64,000 nucleotides of DNA, from the NCBI GenBank assembly GCA_030447275.1, contig JAUJPF010000003.1, positions 1 to 64,000 on the forward strand, in the 5' to 3' direction. Positions 28,912 to 39,398 of this stretch are shown here, piece after piece. Numbering within the stretch: position 1 is the first letter of the stretch; every line of letters starts with the position of its first letter. Source of the stretch: Solirubrobacteraceae bacterium (lineage in GTDB: Bacteria; Actinomycetota; Thermoleophilia; Solirubrobacterales; Solirubrobacteraceae). Made by a program: the position numbers and the translations under genes. Below the pieces are notes generated by a model, which saw nothing but the letters and a program-made list of their open reading frames with translations, was not told the DNA's origin and did not search any database.

Positions 28912-30705
28912 ATGCTGAACGTCCGCATCTACCGCAGCGCGTTCGTTGCACTCCTCGTGGCGGTCGTCGTGGTGGCGTTCTCGCTGGGCGACCGCCCGCG
29001 GCCGATCGGCACGACGCTCGCGCCCGACGCCTTCGACGGCCGGCGTGCGCTGCGCGTGGTCGACGAGCTGCTCGCCGACCCGCGCAACACGTTCCGCGAC
29101 CGCCGCCCCGGGTCGCTGGGCGACGACGCGCTCGCCGCGCGCGTGGAGTCCGAGCTCGCGGCCGCCGGCTTCGACACGTCGAGCCGCGTGCACGAGGCGG
29201 AGACGATCGACGGCGAGATCCCGCTGACGACCGTCGTCGGCGAGCGGACCGGCCGCGACCCGCGGCGGATCCTCGTGATCGCCGACCGCGACGCCGCCGC
29301 GCCCGGCGCGCCCGGGCAGCTGACGGCCACGGCGGCGCTGATGGAGCTCGCGCGGGTCTTCGAGGGGCGCGCGACGCGCCGGACGCTCACGCTCGTCTCG
29401 ACGAGCGGCGGCAGCGGCGGCGTCGCCGGGGTGCGCCGGCTGGCCGAGAGCCTGGGCGGGCCGGTCGACGCGGCGATCGTGCTCGGCGACCTGGGGAGCC
29501 AGTCCGAGTACGACCTGCCGGTGGTCGTCCCGTGGTCGGAGCGCGGCGGGATCGCGCCGCTGCGCCTGCGCCGGACGATCGAGAACGCGGTCGAGCTGGA
29601 GACCGACGTCCGCGACCCGGGCTCGCCGCGCGCGCTGGCGCAGTTCGCGCGCCAGGCGGTACCGCTGACGCTGACCGGGCAGGGCCCGCTCGGCGCGGCC
29701 GACGTCGCCGCGGTCACGCTGTCGGTGACCGGCGAGCGCGCGCCTTCGGCCTCGACCGAGGTGTCCGGCGCGCGGCTCGACGCCTTCGGGCAGGTCGTGC
29801 TGCGCTCGATCAGCGCGCTCGACAATGGGCCCGACGTCCCCGCCGGCCCGCGCGAGTACGTCGTCGTGCAGCGCCGCGTCGTCCCCGTCTGGGCGGTCCG
29901 GCTGCTCGGCGCGATGCTGCTCTTCCCGCTGCTGCTCGCGGCGGTCGACGGGCTGGCGCGCGTCCGCCGCCGCCGGTCGCCGGTGCTGCCGTGGCTGCGG
30001 TGGATCGCCGTCGCCGCGCTGCCCTTCCTCCTCGCCGCGCTGTTCGCGCGCCTGCTCGGCGCGAGCGGCGTCCTGCCCGCGCCGCCGGGGCCGGTCGACC
30101 CCGAGGCGCTGCCGGTCGACGCCGCCGGGCTGAGCGCCGTCGGCCTTGCGCTCGTGCTCGGGTTCCTGCTGCGCCCGCTGCTCCGGCGCCTGGTGCGGGC
30201 GGGCCGGGCCCGGGACATCGGCTCCCACCCACCCGACACGGGCGGCCCCGCCGCGGCGCGGGCCGTCGCGCTGGCCGCGCTCGGGATCGCGGTGTGGATC
30301 GTCAACCCGTTCACCGCGCTGCTGCTGGGCCCGGCGCTGCACCTGTGGATGCTCGCCGCCGTCCCCGAGGTCCGCGTCCCGCGCGCCGTCGCGCTGGGGC
30401 TCGTCGCGCTCGGCCTGCTGCCGTTCGTGCTCGTCGGGCTCTACTACGCCGAGCAGTTCGGGCTCGGCCCGATCGAGGTCCTGTGGGAGGCCGCGCTCGT
30501 GCTCAGCGGCGGGTACGCCGGGCCGCTGGGGATCGTCGTCTGGAGCCTCGTGCTCGCGTGCGCGCTGCTCGCCGCAGGGGTCGCGCTCGGCAAGCGCGGC
30601 GCCCGCGCGAGGGCCGACGACGCCCCGCCCGTGACGACCCGCGGACCGCTCGGCTACGCGGGACCTGGCAGCCTCGGTGGAACAAAGTCGGCTCTGCGCC
30701 GATAA
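28912..30705 (+). CDS. M28-peptidase-like membrane protein, catalytic residues degenerate
   Basis: This ~597-residue protein has an N-terminal anchor (SAFVALLVAVVVVAFSLG). A luminal domain (~30-320) resembles M28 aminopeptidases: RILVIADRDAAAPGAPGQ and TATAALMELARVFEGR match the fold around the metal site. However, the expected H-x-D and following Asp ligands are absent. At least six helices follow (~340-580; for example VRLLGAMLLFPLLLAAVDG, LSAVGLALVLGFLLRPLL). It is probably a non-enzymatic relative. ATG 28912 is used; an in-frame ATG at 28894 (MVTTPL) is the alternative and would abut the regulator start. Confidence 0.75.
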   Translation: MLNVRIYRSAFVALLVAVVVVAFSLGDRPRPIGTTLAPDAFDGRRALRVVDELLADPRNTFRDRRPGSLGDDALAARVESELAAAGFDTSSRVHEAETIDGEIPLTTVVGERTGRDPRRILVIADRDAAAPGAPGQLTATAALMELARVFEGRATRRTLTLVSTSGGSGGVAGVRRLAESLGGPVDAAIVLGDLGSQSEYDLPVVVPWSERGGIAPLRLRRTIENAVELETDVRDPGSPRALAQFARQAVPLTLTGQGPLGAADVAAVTLSVTGERAPSASTEVSGARLDAFGQVVLRSISALDNGPDVPAGPREYVVVQRRVVPVWAVRLLGAMLLFPLLLAAVDGLARVRRRRSPVLPWLRWIAVAALPFLLAALFARLLGASGVLPAPPGPVDPEALPVDAAGLSAVGLALVLGFLLRPLLRRLVRAGRARDIGSHPPDTGGPAAARAVALAALGIAVWIVNPFTALLLGPALHLWMLAAVPEVRVPRAVALGLVALGLLPFVLVGLYYAEQFGLGPIEVLWEAALVLSGGYAGPLGIVVWSLVLACALLAAGVALGKRGARARADDAPPVTTRGPLGYAGPGSLGGTKSALRR

Positions 30706-30715
30706 ACAGGGTCAC

Positions 30716-31399
30716 ATGCGTTCCGCCCTCCGCGCCTTCTCCACCGTCCTCATCGCCGCCGGCGTCCTGCTGCTCATGGACGCCGGGCTCACGCTGGCGT
30801 GGCAGGAGCCGGTCTCCGCCCTCTACGCGCGGCTGACGCAGGGCGCGCTCGGCGACGACCTCGAGGACCTCGAGGGCGCGGGGCCGACCTCGCTCGAGCA
30901 GCGCGTGCTCAACAGCCTGCCCGACCAGCAGAGGCGGCTGGCGTTCCTCGGCCGCTCGCTCAAGCAGCGCCTCGACGGCGGCGAGGCGGCGGGCCGCATC
31001 CGGATCCCGTCGATCGGTGTCAAGTTCGTCGTCCTCGACGGCACGCGGGACGAGTATCTGCGCAAGGGACCGGGGTTCTTCCCCGAGACGCCGTTCCCCG
31101 GCAGCGGCGGCACGACCGCCATCGCCGGGCACCGCACGACCTACGGCGCGCCGTTCAACGAGATCGACCAGCTCGGGCCCGGCGACGCGATCGTCGTCGA
31201 GATGCCGTACGCCCGGTTCGAGTACCGCGTCGAGCGCAAGCGGATCGTCGAGCCCGACGACTTCTGGGTCACGCAGCGCGTCGGATACGAGCGGCTCGTG
31301 CTGAGCGCGTGCCACCCGCTCTACAGCGCCGCGCAGCGGATCGTGGTCTTCGCGCGCCAGGTTCGTGTGGAGCCTCGGGCCCGCGGTCTGGACACCTAG
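30716..31399 (+). CDS. Sortase (class D/E-like)
   Basis: This is a 227-residue membrane-anchored transpeptidase. An N-terminal helix (residues ~8-29) is followed by a ~70-residue stalk and the sortase beta-barrel (~94-225). The catalytic residues are His139 in AGHRTTYGAPF, Cys199 in LSACHPLYSA and Arg208 in AAQRIVVF. It should cleave sorting signals and join proteins to the envelope. No LPXTG-type substrate is evident in the window. ATG 30716 starts ten bases after the M28-like gene, so the two may be co-transcribed. Confidence 0.92.
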   Translation: MRSALRAFSTVLIAAGVLLLMDAGLTLAWQEPVSALYARLTQGALGDDLEDLEGAGPTSLEQRVLNSLPDQQRRLAFLGRSLKQRLDGGEAAGRIRIPSIGVKFVVLDGTRDEYLRKGPGFFPETPFPGSGGTTAIAGHRTTYGAPFNEIDQLGPGDAIVVEMPYARFEYRVERKRIVEPDDFWVTQRVGYERLVLSACHPLYSAAQRIVVFARQVRVEPRARGLDT

Positions 31400-31465
31400 G
31401 CCAGGCGCGTAGGCCACGCGTCCAGCGGCGCGTGCGCTCCCGACGGTGCGGGAAACCAACCGTCG

Positions 31466-32717
<1,252 letters not shown>

Positions 32718-32729
32718 GAGCGCCGCGGA

Positions 32730-32760
32730 CCCTAGTCGCTGCGCGGCTGCGCGGCTAGGG
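32730..32760 (-). repeat. Inverted repeat between PBP and infA
   Basis: CCCTAG (32730-32735) pairs with CTAGGG (32755-32760), enclosing a short tandem GC-rich repeat. The PBP stop codon is within the right arm. It lies between pbp and infA on the minus strand. It could slow transcription, but lacks a T run. Confidence 0.35.
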
Positions 32761-34974
32761 GGTCTGGGAGCCGCCGTTGCCGTCGCCGGCCTGGCCGGGC
32801 GGCACGCCGCCCTGCCCGGGCGGCGCCTGCGGGGCGGGCGCCTCCTGCGGCGGCGTCTCGTACATGTCGGGGTCGTAGGCCGGATCGGCCTGCGCGTCCT
32901 GCTGGCCCGCGCCGCCGCCGTCGCGCTCCTGCGGGCCGCCGCCGTCGACCGAGTTGCCGCCGCCGGGGTACGGGTTCGTCCCGCCGTAGTCGTCGGACGG
33001 GTAGCTCGAGCCCGGCGCGCCCGTCGAGGCGTAGCGCCCGAAGAACGGCGAGGCGGCGAACGGCGTCTTGGGCGGCATGAACTCGGCGCAGCCGCGCTTG
33101 ACCCGGCTCATGTACGTGCCCCAGATCTGCGCCGGGTAGGTGCCGCCCGCGACGGAGATCGGCGTCGTCGGCGGGTACATCTCGATCCGACTCGCCGGGA
33201 AGCCGACCCACACCGAGGTCGCCAGGTTGGGCGTGTAGCCGACGAACCAGGCGTCGGTGTGGTTGTCGGTCGTGCCGGTCTTGCCGGCGGCGGGGCAGCC
33301 GATCTGCGCCTTCGTGCCCGTGCCGCTCGTGATGTTGCGCTTGAGGATGTCGGTCACCTTCGCGGTGACGCCGTCGTCGAACGCCCGCACGCGCTTGCGC
33401 TTGTCGAGCCGCTCGGTGTGGCCGTCCGCGAACCGGACCTTCGTGACGGCGATCGCGCGGTTGCGCAGCCCGCCGGAGGCGATCGTCGCGTAGGCGTTCG
33501 CCATCTCGAGCGGCGAGCAGCAGTAGCCGAGGCCGCCGAGGATCTCGCCCGGGTAGCCCTCGAGCTTCGAGGCGATCCCCATCTTCTTCGCGGCGTCCTT
33601 GACCGCGTCGGGGCCGACGTCGAGGGCGAGCTGCTGGTAGACGGCGTTGTCGGACTTCAGCGTCGCCGTGACGAGGTTCATGCGCCCGCCGTACGTCTTG
33701 TCGTAGGTCTGGACGTCGATCGGCCCGTACTTCGGGTCCCTGAACTTCAGCGGCTTGGACGTGTAGGTGGTGCCCTCGGGGGACACGCCCCGGTCGAGCG
33801 CCGCCATCAGGCCCATGATCTTGAACGTCGACCCCGGCTGGCGCCTGCCCTGGGTGGCGAGGTTGTACTTCGACTCGGCGTACTTCGCCGACGACGCCAT
33901 GGCCAGGATGTGGCCGTTCTTGGGGTCGACGGTGGCGATGGCCGCCTTGGGCGCCCCCGGGAAGCCGAGGACGCCGTTGATCGCCGCCCGCGCCTTCTCC
34001 TGCATCTTCAGGTCGACGGTCGTGTAGATCCGCAGGCCGCCGCTGCGGACCTTCTCGATGCCGTACTTGTCGATCAGGACCTGGCGGACGTGGTCGAAGA
34101 AGAAGCTCTCGCGCTTGGCGCTGTAGTAGCGGCTGGTTTCGACGCCGAGCGGCGCCTCGCGCGCCGCGGCGGCGTCCGACGCGCCGATCATCCGCAGCTC
34201 GGCCATCTTGTCGAGCACCTGGTTGCGGCGGCGCAGCGCGGCCTCGGGCGACTGGAACGGGTTGTACTGCGACGGCGCCTGTGGCAGCCCGGCCAGCAGC
34301 GCGGCCTCGTGGAGCTTCAGCTCCGTCGCCGGCTTGTCGAAGAACGTCCGCGCCGCCGCCTGGATGCCGACCGCGGTCTGCCCGCCCTGGGTGCCGTAGG
34401 GGACGCTGTTGATGTACTTGTTGAGGATCCACTCCTTGCCCTCGCGGCCCGGGTGCTCGTTCTCGAGCTCCTCGGCGAGCTTGGCCTCGTGCACCTTGCG
34501 CTTGAAAGTCCGCTCGTTGGTGATGTAGAGCGTGCGGACGAGCTGCATCGTCAGCGTCGAGCCGCCCTCGACGGTCTTGCCCGACTCGAGGTTCTTGATC
34601 GCCGCGCGGACGACGCCCTCGGCGTCGACGCCCTGGTGCTTGTAGAAGCGCTCGTCCTCGATCGCCACCGTGGCGTCCTTGACCACGCGCGGGATCGTGT
34701 ACCCGGGGATCGGCGTGCGGATCGTGTCGGCCGAGATGTAGCCGAGCTTCGAGCCGTCGGACGCGTAGACGACGGAGGTCTCGCCGGGGTCGACCGCCTT
34801 CAGGCGCGAGAGCGGCGGCGCCGACGAGGCGATGCTGACGACGTAGCCGACGACGCTCGTCAGGCCGATGCCGATGAGCGCGGCGGTGACGCCGAGGATG
34901 AGGAAGACGGGTCCGGTCGACGCGTTGCGCCGACGCCTCCGCGTGCGTGCCTGACGGGACATCCGACCACCCAT
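32755..34974 (-). CDS. Class A penicillin-binding protein
   Basis: This is a 739-residue bifunctional peptidoglycan synthase. A basic N-terminus and one helix (~22-48) anchor it. The GT51 glycosyltransferase domain (~70-245) has the catalytic Glu106 in [14 protein letters not shown] and [14 protein letters not shown]. The transpeptidase domain (~310-600) has the nucleophile Ser382 in GSTFK, SDN at 441-443 and the KTGTT motif at 565-569. The final ~90 residues are Pro/Gly/Asp-rich and disordered. The start at 34974 or MSRQ at 34962 is possible. It should lengthen and cross-link the cell wall. Confidence 0.95.
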   Translation of the reverse strand: MGGRMSRQARTRRRRRNASTGPVFLILGVTAALIGIGLTSVVGYVVSIASSAPPLSRLKAVDPGETSVVYASDGSKLGYISADTIRTPIPGYTIPRVVKDATVAIEDERFYKHQGVDAEGVVRAAIKNLESGKTVEGGSTLTMQLVRTLYITNERTFKRKVHEAKLAEELENEHPGREGKEWILNKYINSVPYGTQGGQTAVGIQAAARTFFDKPATELKLHEAALLAGLPQAPSQYNPFQSPEAALRRRNQVLDKMAELRMIGASDAAAAREAPLGVETSRYYSAKRESFFFDHVRQVLIDKYGIEKVRSGGLRIYTTVDLKMQEKARAAINGVLGFPGAPKAAIATVDPKNGHILAMASSAKYAESKYNLATQGRRQPGSTFKIMGLMAALDRGVSPEGTTYTSKPLKFRDPKYGPIDVQTYDKTYGGRMNLVTATLKSDNAVYQQLALDVGPDAVKDAAKKMGIASKLEGYPGEILGGLGYCCSPLEMANAYATIASGGLRNRAIAVTKVRFADGHTERLDKRKRVRAFDDGVTAKVTDILKRNITSGTGTKAQIGCPAAGKTGTTDNHTDAWFVGYTPNLATSVWVGFPASRIEMYPPTTPISVAGGTYPAQIWGTYMSRVKRGCAEFMPPKTPFAASPFFGRYASTGAPGSSYPSDDYGGTNPYPGGGNSVDGGGPQERDGGGAGQQDAQADPAYDPDMYETPPQEAPAPQAPPGQGGVPPGQAGDGNGGSQTP

Positions 34975-34998
34975 TCTGGCACGGCGATCCGGGTCCTC

Positions 34999-35751
34999 TC
35001 AGCGCAGGCCCGCCGAACGGAGCGATCCGAGCGCCTGCGCGCGCAGCTCGCCCTCGCGTGCGGCGCGTTCGCGGACGCTCACCGGCGGGGCCGAGACGGT
35101 GAGGAAGAGGCCCTCCTCGGTGACCTCGCCGACGCGCACCGTGACCTCGTCGCCGAGCCCGCCGATCGCCTCGAGCGCCCGCTGCTCGTCGACGTCGTGC
35201 GGCACCCAGACGCGGACCTCGACGGCGACGGTGTCGGTGACGATCGAGTCGTTGCGCAGCACGCTGCCGGCCAGCCGCTCGTTCGGGACGATGATCCGGG
35301 CGTCCGTCGGAGTGCGCAGGAACGTGTAGGTGAGCCGGATGTCCTCCACCACGCCGGTGTCGTCGTCGAGCGTGACGAGGTCGCCGATCCGGATCGGCTG
35401 GGTGACGGCGAGCATCACCCCCGCGACCACGTTGGCGAGCACCTGCCGGGCGGCGAACCCGACCACGGCGGCGGCGATCGCGCCCGAGGCGAGGATGCTC
35501 GCGGCCAGGCGGTCGAGCGCCGTGAACTGCGAGATCGCGATCGCCACGCCGACGACGAGGAGCACGGCGGCGACCAGCCGGCGGATGAACCGCAGCCGCG
35601 TGTCGAGGACGGGGTCGAGCTGCGGGCGGCGACGGCGGAACGCGCGATCGACCGCGTAGACGAGGACGCCGGCGATCAGGATCGTCACGATCGCCGTGAT
35701 CTCGTGGTTCCAGCGGTTCACGAAGCTGTCGGCGAGGATGCCCGCGGACAT
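34999..35751 (-). CDS. Small-conductance mechanosensitive channel (MscS family)
   Basis: This is a 250-residue channel of basic MscS architecture. There are three N-terminal helices: ITAIVTILIAGVLVYAVD, RLVAAVLLVVGVAIAISQF and the pore helix. The pore-lining TM3 is rich in Gly and Ala (GAIAAAVVGFAARQVLANVV). The beta domain follows (QPIRIGDLVTLDDDTGVVED, RIIVPNERLAGSVL). It opens under membrane tension to release solutes. Its ATG (35751-35749) overlaps the start codon of the divergent glycosyltransferase in CATG. Confidence 0.92.
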   Translation of the reverse strand: MSAGILADSFVNRWNHEITAIVTILIAGVLVYAVDRAFRRRRPQLDPVLDTRLRFIRRLVAAVLLVVGVAIAISQFTALDRLAASILASGAIAAAVVGFAARQVLANVVAGVMLAVTQPIRIGDLVTLDDDTGVVEDIRLTYTFLRTPTDARIIVPNERLAGSVLRNDSIVTDTVAVEVRVWVPHDVDEQRALEAIGGLGDEVTVRVGEVTEEGLFLTVSAPPVSVRERAAREGELRAQALGSLRSAGLR

Positions 35752-36871
35752 GGGCGGTGACCGTATCCCAGGGCTCGGCGCCTTCGTGCTCTCGCGCGCG
35801 GTCGTCTGGATCGCCGGCGGGATCGCGATCGCCGCATTCGGCCTGCACCGAAACGCCGAGCGGTTCGACCCGGGCGGGGTCGCGCGCGGGCCCGGCGCGC
35901 ACTGGGACTCGGTCTGGTTCCTCGAGATCGCCCGCGACGGCTACGAGCGCGCGGAGGACGCGGCGTTCTTCCCGCTCTACCCGCTGCTGCTCAAGGCGAC
36001 GGGGTCGTCGGTGGTCGGCGGCGTGCTCGTGTCGCTCGCGTGCTTCGCCGGCGCGCTGGCGCTGCTGCACGCGCTCGTCGCGCTCGACTTCGGCGCTCGG
36101 GTCGCGCGGCTGACCGTGCTGCTCGTCGCCGTCTTCCCGGCGGCGACGTTCTTCAGCGCGGTCTACAGCGAGGCGCTCTTCCTGCTGCTGTCGGTGGCGG
36201 CGGTGTACGCGGCGCGCGTCGACCGCTGGGCGCTGGCCGGCGTCGCCGCCGGGCTCGCGACGGCGACGCGCAGCGCCGGCGTCGTGCTGCTCGTGCCGCT
36301 CGCGCTCTTGTGGTGGAGCTCGGAGCGGCGGCCGCGCGACGCCGCCTGGCTCGCCGCGGTCCCGCTGGCCCTCGCGGCGTTCTGCGCGTACCTCGCGCTC
36401 GCCGGCGCGGACGGCCTCGGCCCGTTCCGCGCGCAGGAGAGCTGGGGGCGCGCGATGACGTGGCCGCTGGGCGGGATCGCCGAGGGCGCGGGCGCGGCGT
36501 GGGAGGGCGTGCGCGAGATCGTGTCGGGCGAGCCGCGGACGTGGCCGGTGTACGACACCGCGTGGCTCGACGTCGCGCTCTTCGCGACGGTGCTCTGCGG
36601 CCTCGTCGCGGTGGCCGGCGCGCTGCGGCGGCTGCCGGCCGCGTACTCGCTCTACGCGGTGGCCGCGCTCGCCCTGCCGCTCACGTTCCCCGCCGAAGGG
36701 CAGCCGCTGATGTCGCTGCCGCGCTTTCTCGCCGTCCTGTGGCCGCTGCACCTGTGGCTCGCGCTGGTGCTCGTGGAGCGGGCGCGGGCACGGCTCGCGG
36801 TGGTGGCGGTTTCCGTGGTGGGGCTCGCGCTCGTGAGCGGCGAGGTGTCGACGTGGGGGTGGGTCGCGTGA
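35750..36871 (+). CDS. PIG-V-like membrane mannosyltransferase
   Basis: This ~373-residue multi-pass membrane protein resembles PIG-V/GPI-mannosyltransferase-2-like bacterial enzymes. A loop after the first helix carries HWDSVWFLEIARDGYERAED, the likely catalytic acidic region for a GT-C enzyme using a lipid-linked sugar. Following features are AAFFPLYPLLLKA, AVFPAATFFSAVYSEALFLL and AGLATATRSAGVVLLVPLAL, typical of the family. About nine helices are visible. ATG 35750 overlaps the MscS start; in-frame upstream starts (35738 and others) would run into MscS. GTGA couples it to the HAD gene. Confidence 0.85.
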   Translation: MGGDRIPGLGAFVLSRAVVWIAGGIAIAAFGLHRNAERFDPGGVARGPGAHWDSVWFLEIARDGYERAEDAAFFPLYPLLLKATGSSVVGGVLVSLACFAGALALLHALVALDFGARVARLTVLLVAVFPAATFFSAVYSEALFLLLSVAAVYAARVDRWALAGVAAGLATATRSAGVVLLVPLALLWWSSERRPRDAAWLAAVPLALAAFCAYLALAGADGLGPFRAQESWGRAMTWPLGGIAEGAGAAWEGVREIVSGEPRTWPVYDTAWLDVALFATVLCGLVAVAGALRRLPAAYSLYAVAALALPLTFPAEGQPLMSLPRFLAVLWPLHLWLALVLVERARARLAVVAVSVVGLALVSGEVSTWGWVA

Positions 36872-37536
36872 CGAGGCGGGCGGTGCTGCTCGACGCGCTC
36901 GGGACGCTGCTCGAGCTCGAGCCGCCCGCGCCGCGGCTCGTGGCCGAGCTGGCGCGGCGCGGGGTGGCGGTCGGCGAGGAGGAGGCGTGGGCGGCGCTGC
37001 GCGCGGAGATCGCCCACTACCGGGCGCACCACGACATGGCGAGCGACCGCGCGGGGCTCGCCGCGCTGCGCGCGCAGTGCACGGAGGTGCTGCGCGCCGC
37101 GCTCCCGCCCGCCGCGCGCGACGCCGGCGACCTCGAGGCCGCGCTGCTCGCGGCGCTGCGCTTCCGGCCGTACCCCGAGGTCGCCGCGACGCTGCGGGGC
37201 CTGCGCGAGGACGGCGCGACGCTCGTCGTCGTCTCGAACTGGGACGTCTCGCTGCACGACGCCCTCGCCGACACCGGCCTCGACGCGCTCGTGGACGGCG
37301 CGCTCACCTCGGCCGAGGTCGGCGCGGCCAAGCCCGACCCGCTGATCTTCCGGCGCGCGCTCGAGCTGGCCGGGGTGCGGGCGGACGAGGCGCTGCACGC
37401 CGGCGACTCGGTCGAGCACGACGTGGCGGGGGCGCGCGCGGCGGGGATCGAGCCGGTGCTCGTCGTGCGCGACGGCGGCCCCGCGCCCAATGGTGTCAGG
37501 GCGATCCGGTCGCTCAGTAGCCTCAGGACGCGGTGA
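36868..37536 (+). CDS. HAD-superfamily hydrolase
   Basis: This is a 222-residue phosphatase-type protein. Motif I is VLLDALGTLLELE, in which the nucleophile Asp is followed by Ala-Leu rather than the common second Asp, as in some REG-2/HDHD3-like members. Motif II is VVVSNWDVSLHDAL, the lysine is in GAAKPDPLIFRRAL, and the acidic motif IV is HAGDSVEHDVAGARAAG. Substrate unknown. It is coupled by GTGA overlaps at both ends (36868-36871 and 37533-37536). Confidence 0.9.
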   Translation: MTRRAVLLDALGTLLELEPPAPRLVAELARRGVAVGEEEAWAALRAEIAHYRAHHDMASDRAGLAALRAQCTEVLRAALPPAARDAGDLEAALLAALRFRPYPEVAATLRGLREDGATLVVVSNWDVSLHDALADTGLDALVDGALTSAEVGAAKPDPLIFRRALELAGVRADEALHAGDSVEHDVAGARAAGIEPVLVVRDGGPAPNGVRAIRSLSSLRTR

Positions 37537-38390
37537 CCTCCCTCGCCCCAGAGAGCTGGTCGGCGCCGGAGCGTCCCGACGGCGCGCCGCCCCCGCAGCC
37601 CCGCGACGGCGCCGACGCGTGGCCCGCGTGGACGGCGCCGGTCGCGCTCGTCACCGGGCTGATCGGCGCGTTCGTCGGCGGGATCGTCGTCGTGCTCATC
37701 GCCGAGCTGGCCGGGGTCAACGCCGCCGACGACCCGCCTCCCGGCGTGCTGCTGGGCGCCACGGCGCTCCAGGACGCGGCGCTGATCGCCGCGGCGATCG
37801 TCTTCGCGCGCATGAGCGGCCCTGCCTGGGCGGGCCAGTTCGGCCTGCGGCCGACCGCGTTCTGGCGCGCGGTGGGCGCGATCGTCGGGACGTACGTGGT
37901 CTTCGTGATCGCCGCGGCGATCTGGACGGCGGTCGTCGGGTCGCCGGACGAGGAGCCGCTGCTCGACGAGCTCGGGGTCGACGAGAGCGCGCTGCTGCTG
38001 ATCCTCGGCATGCTCGTGGTGTGCGTCGGGGCGCCGCTGGTCGAGGAGGTCTTCTTCCGGGGGTTCTTCTACCGGGCGCTCCGCAACTGGGCCGGCGTGG
38101 CCGGGGCCGCGATCCTCACCGGGCTCGTCTTCGGCGCGATGCACGCGACGTCGTCGCCGGTCGAGCACCTCGTCCCGCTGGCGGTGCTCGGCGCGCTCTT
38201 CTGCGTGCTCTACCACGTGACCGGGTCGCTGTACCCGTGCATCGTCCTGCACGCGATCAACAACTCGGTGGCCTTCGGCGTCGACCAGGACTGGGACTGG
38301 CAGATCGCGCCGCTGCTCGCCGGGTCGGTCGCCCTGTGCGGGCTGATCGCGTGGGCCGCTGCGCGCCGCTTCAAGCCGGACACCCGCTGA
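37533..38390 (+). CDS. CPBP-family intramembrane metalloprotease
   Basis: This is a 285-residue multi-pass protein of the CAAX-protease/bacteriocin-processing family. The catalytic motif EEVFFRGFFYRALR (Glu-Glu...Arg) is followed by LVFGAMHATSS (His) and VLHAINNSVAFG (His-x-x-x-Asn). It has eight or so helices after a Pro-rich cytosolic start. The GTG start overlaps the HAD stop. Such enzymes process membrane peptides or confer bacteriocin immunity; the substrate is unknown here. Confidence 0.92.
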   Translation: MTSLAPESWSAPERPDGAPPPQPRDGADAWPAWTAPVALVTGLIGAFVGGIVVVLIAELAGVNAADDPPPGVLLGATALQDAALIAAAIVFARMSGPAWAGQFGLRPTAFWRAVGAIVGTYVVFVIAAAIWTAVVGSPDEEPLLDELGVDESALLLILGMLVVCVGAPLVEEVFFRGFFYRALRNWAGVAGAAILTGLVFGAMHATSSPVEHLVPLAVLGALFCVLYHVTGSLYPCIVLHAINNSVAFGVDQDWDWQIAPLLAGSVALCGLIAWAAARRFKPDTR

Positions 38391-38435
38391 CGCGACGCAT
38401 CCGCGCCCGGCCGGCGGTCTAGAATCGCCGCGCCC

Positions 38436-39398
38436 ATGCACCGAGCTCTCGCCCTCAGCCTCCTCCTCGCGGTCTCCGCCGCCGCGCCCGCCGCCGCTCA
38501 GGATCCCGCCGCCGCGCCGCCTCCCCCGCCGCCGCAGCAGCCGACGACGCTCACCGCGGTGACGCAGAAGGTCGGGCCCGACCGTCTCGTGCTCGCGCGG
38601 ACGACCTGGCGCGTCGCGGGCAAGCTGGACCCGGCGGTACCGGGCCAGCACGTCGTCGTCCGGCTCTACTCGCGCGGGAAGAAGGTCCTCGCCAAGCGCG
38701 CCCGCGTCGGCGAAGACGGCCTCTACGTGGTGCGGCTGAAGCTCCGCAACGCGGCAACGGTGACCGTGCGCGCCGTCCACCGCGCGACGCCGGAGGCGGG
38801 CCGCTCGGCCGCCGCGCCGCTGCGGGTCGACGTCCTGCCGCGCCGGGTCGAGCCGGGCCGGCGCGGGACGGCCGTGAAGATCCTCCAGCGCCACCTGGCG
38901 CGCAAGGGGTACGTGGTCGGCCGCTTCGGGACGATGGACGGCCGCACGCAGCGCGCGATCGTCGCCTTCCGCAAGGTCGCCGGGATGGCGCGGACCGCCT
39001 CGGCCGACCGGGCGATGCTGGCCAAGCTCGCGCGCGGCGGCGGGACGTTCCGGCTGAGGTACCCGAACGCGAAGGGCCGCCACGTCGAGGCCGACCTGTC
39101 GCGTCAGATCCTCGTGCTCGCGCGCGGCGCCAAGATCGAGCGGATCTACCCGACGAGCTCGGGCGCGCCGGCGACGCCGACGATCCGCGGGCGCTTCGAG
39201 TTCTACCTGTCGCAGCCGGGCTACAACAGCAAGGAGATGTACTTCTCGAAGTACTTCATCCGCGGCTACGCCATCCACGGCTTCAAGTCGGTGCCGGTCT
39301 TCAACGCGAGCCACGGCTGCCTGCGGGTGCCGATCCCCGACGCGGTCTCGATCTACAACTGGATCCAGATCGGCGACCGCATCGACGTCTACGCGTAG
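38436..39398 (+). CDS. Secreted L,D-transpeptidase (YkuD) with peptidoglycan-binding domain
   Basis: This is a 320-residue exported protein. Signal peptide residues ~1-21 (LALSLLLAVSAAAPAAA) precede a Pro-rich linker, a beta domain (~35-130) and a peptidoglycan-binding repeat (~140-190, GRRGTAVKILQRHLARKGY). The YkuD domain occupies ~205-320 with the catalytic HGF...SHGCLR set, including Cys295. It forms 3-3 cross-links in peptidoglycan. It ends with a 10-base overlap against the convergent ligase gene. Confidence 0.94.
   Translation: MHRALALSLLLAVSAAAPAAAQDPAAAPPPPPPQQPTTLTAVTQKVGPDRLVLARTTWRVAGKLDPAVPGQHVVVRLYSRGKKVLAKRARVGEDGLYVVRLKLRNAATVTVRAVHRATPEAGRSAAAPLRVDVLPRRVEPGRRGTAVKILQRHLARKGYVVGRFGTMDGRTQRAIVAFRKVAGMARTASADRAMLAKLARGGGTFRLRYPNAKGRHVEADLSRQILVLARGAKIERIYPTSSGAPATPTIRGRFEFYLSQPGYNSKEMYFSKYFIRGYAIHGFKSVPVFNASHGCLRVPIPDAVSIYNWIQIGDRIDVYA

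Noticed and set aside
32732-36751. A 1339-residue minus-strand ORF spanning PBP, MscS and the mannosyltransferase
   Set aside because: It is in the wrong frame for PBP and MscS and antisense to the mannosyltransferase; stop codons are simply rare at this GC content.
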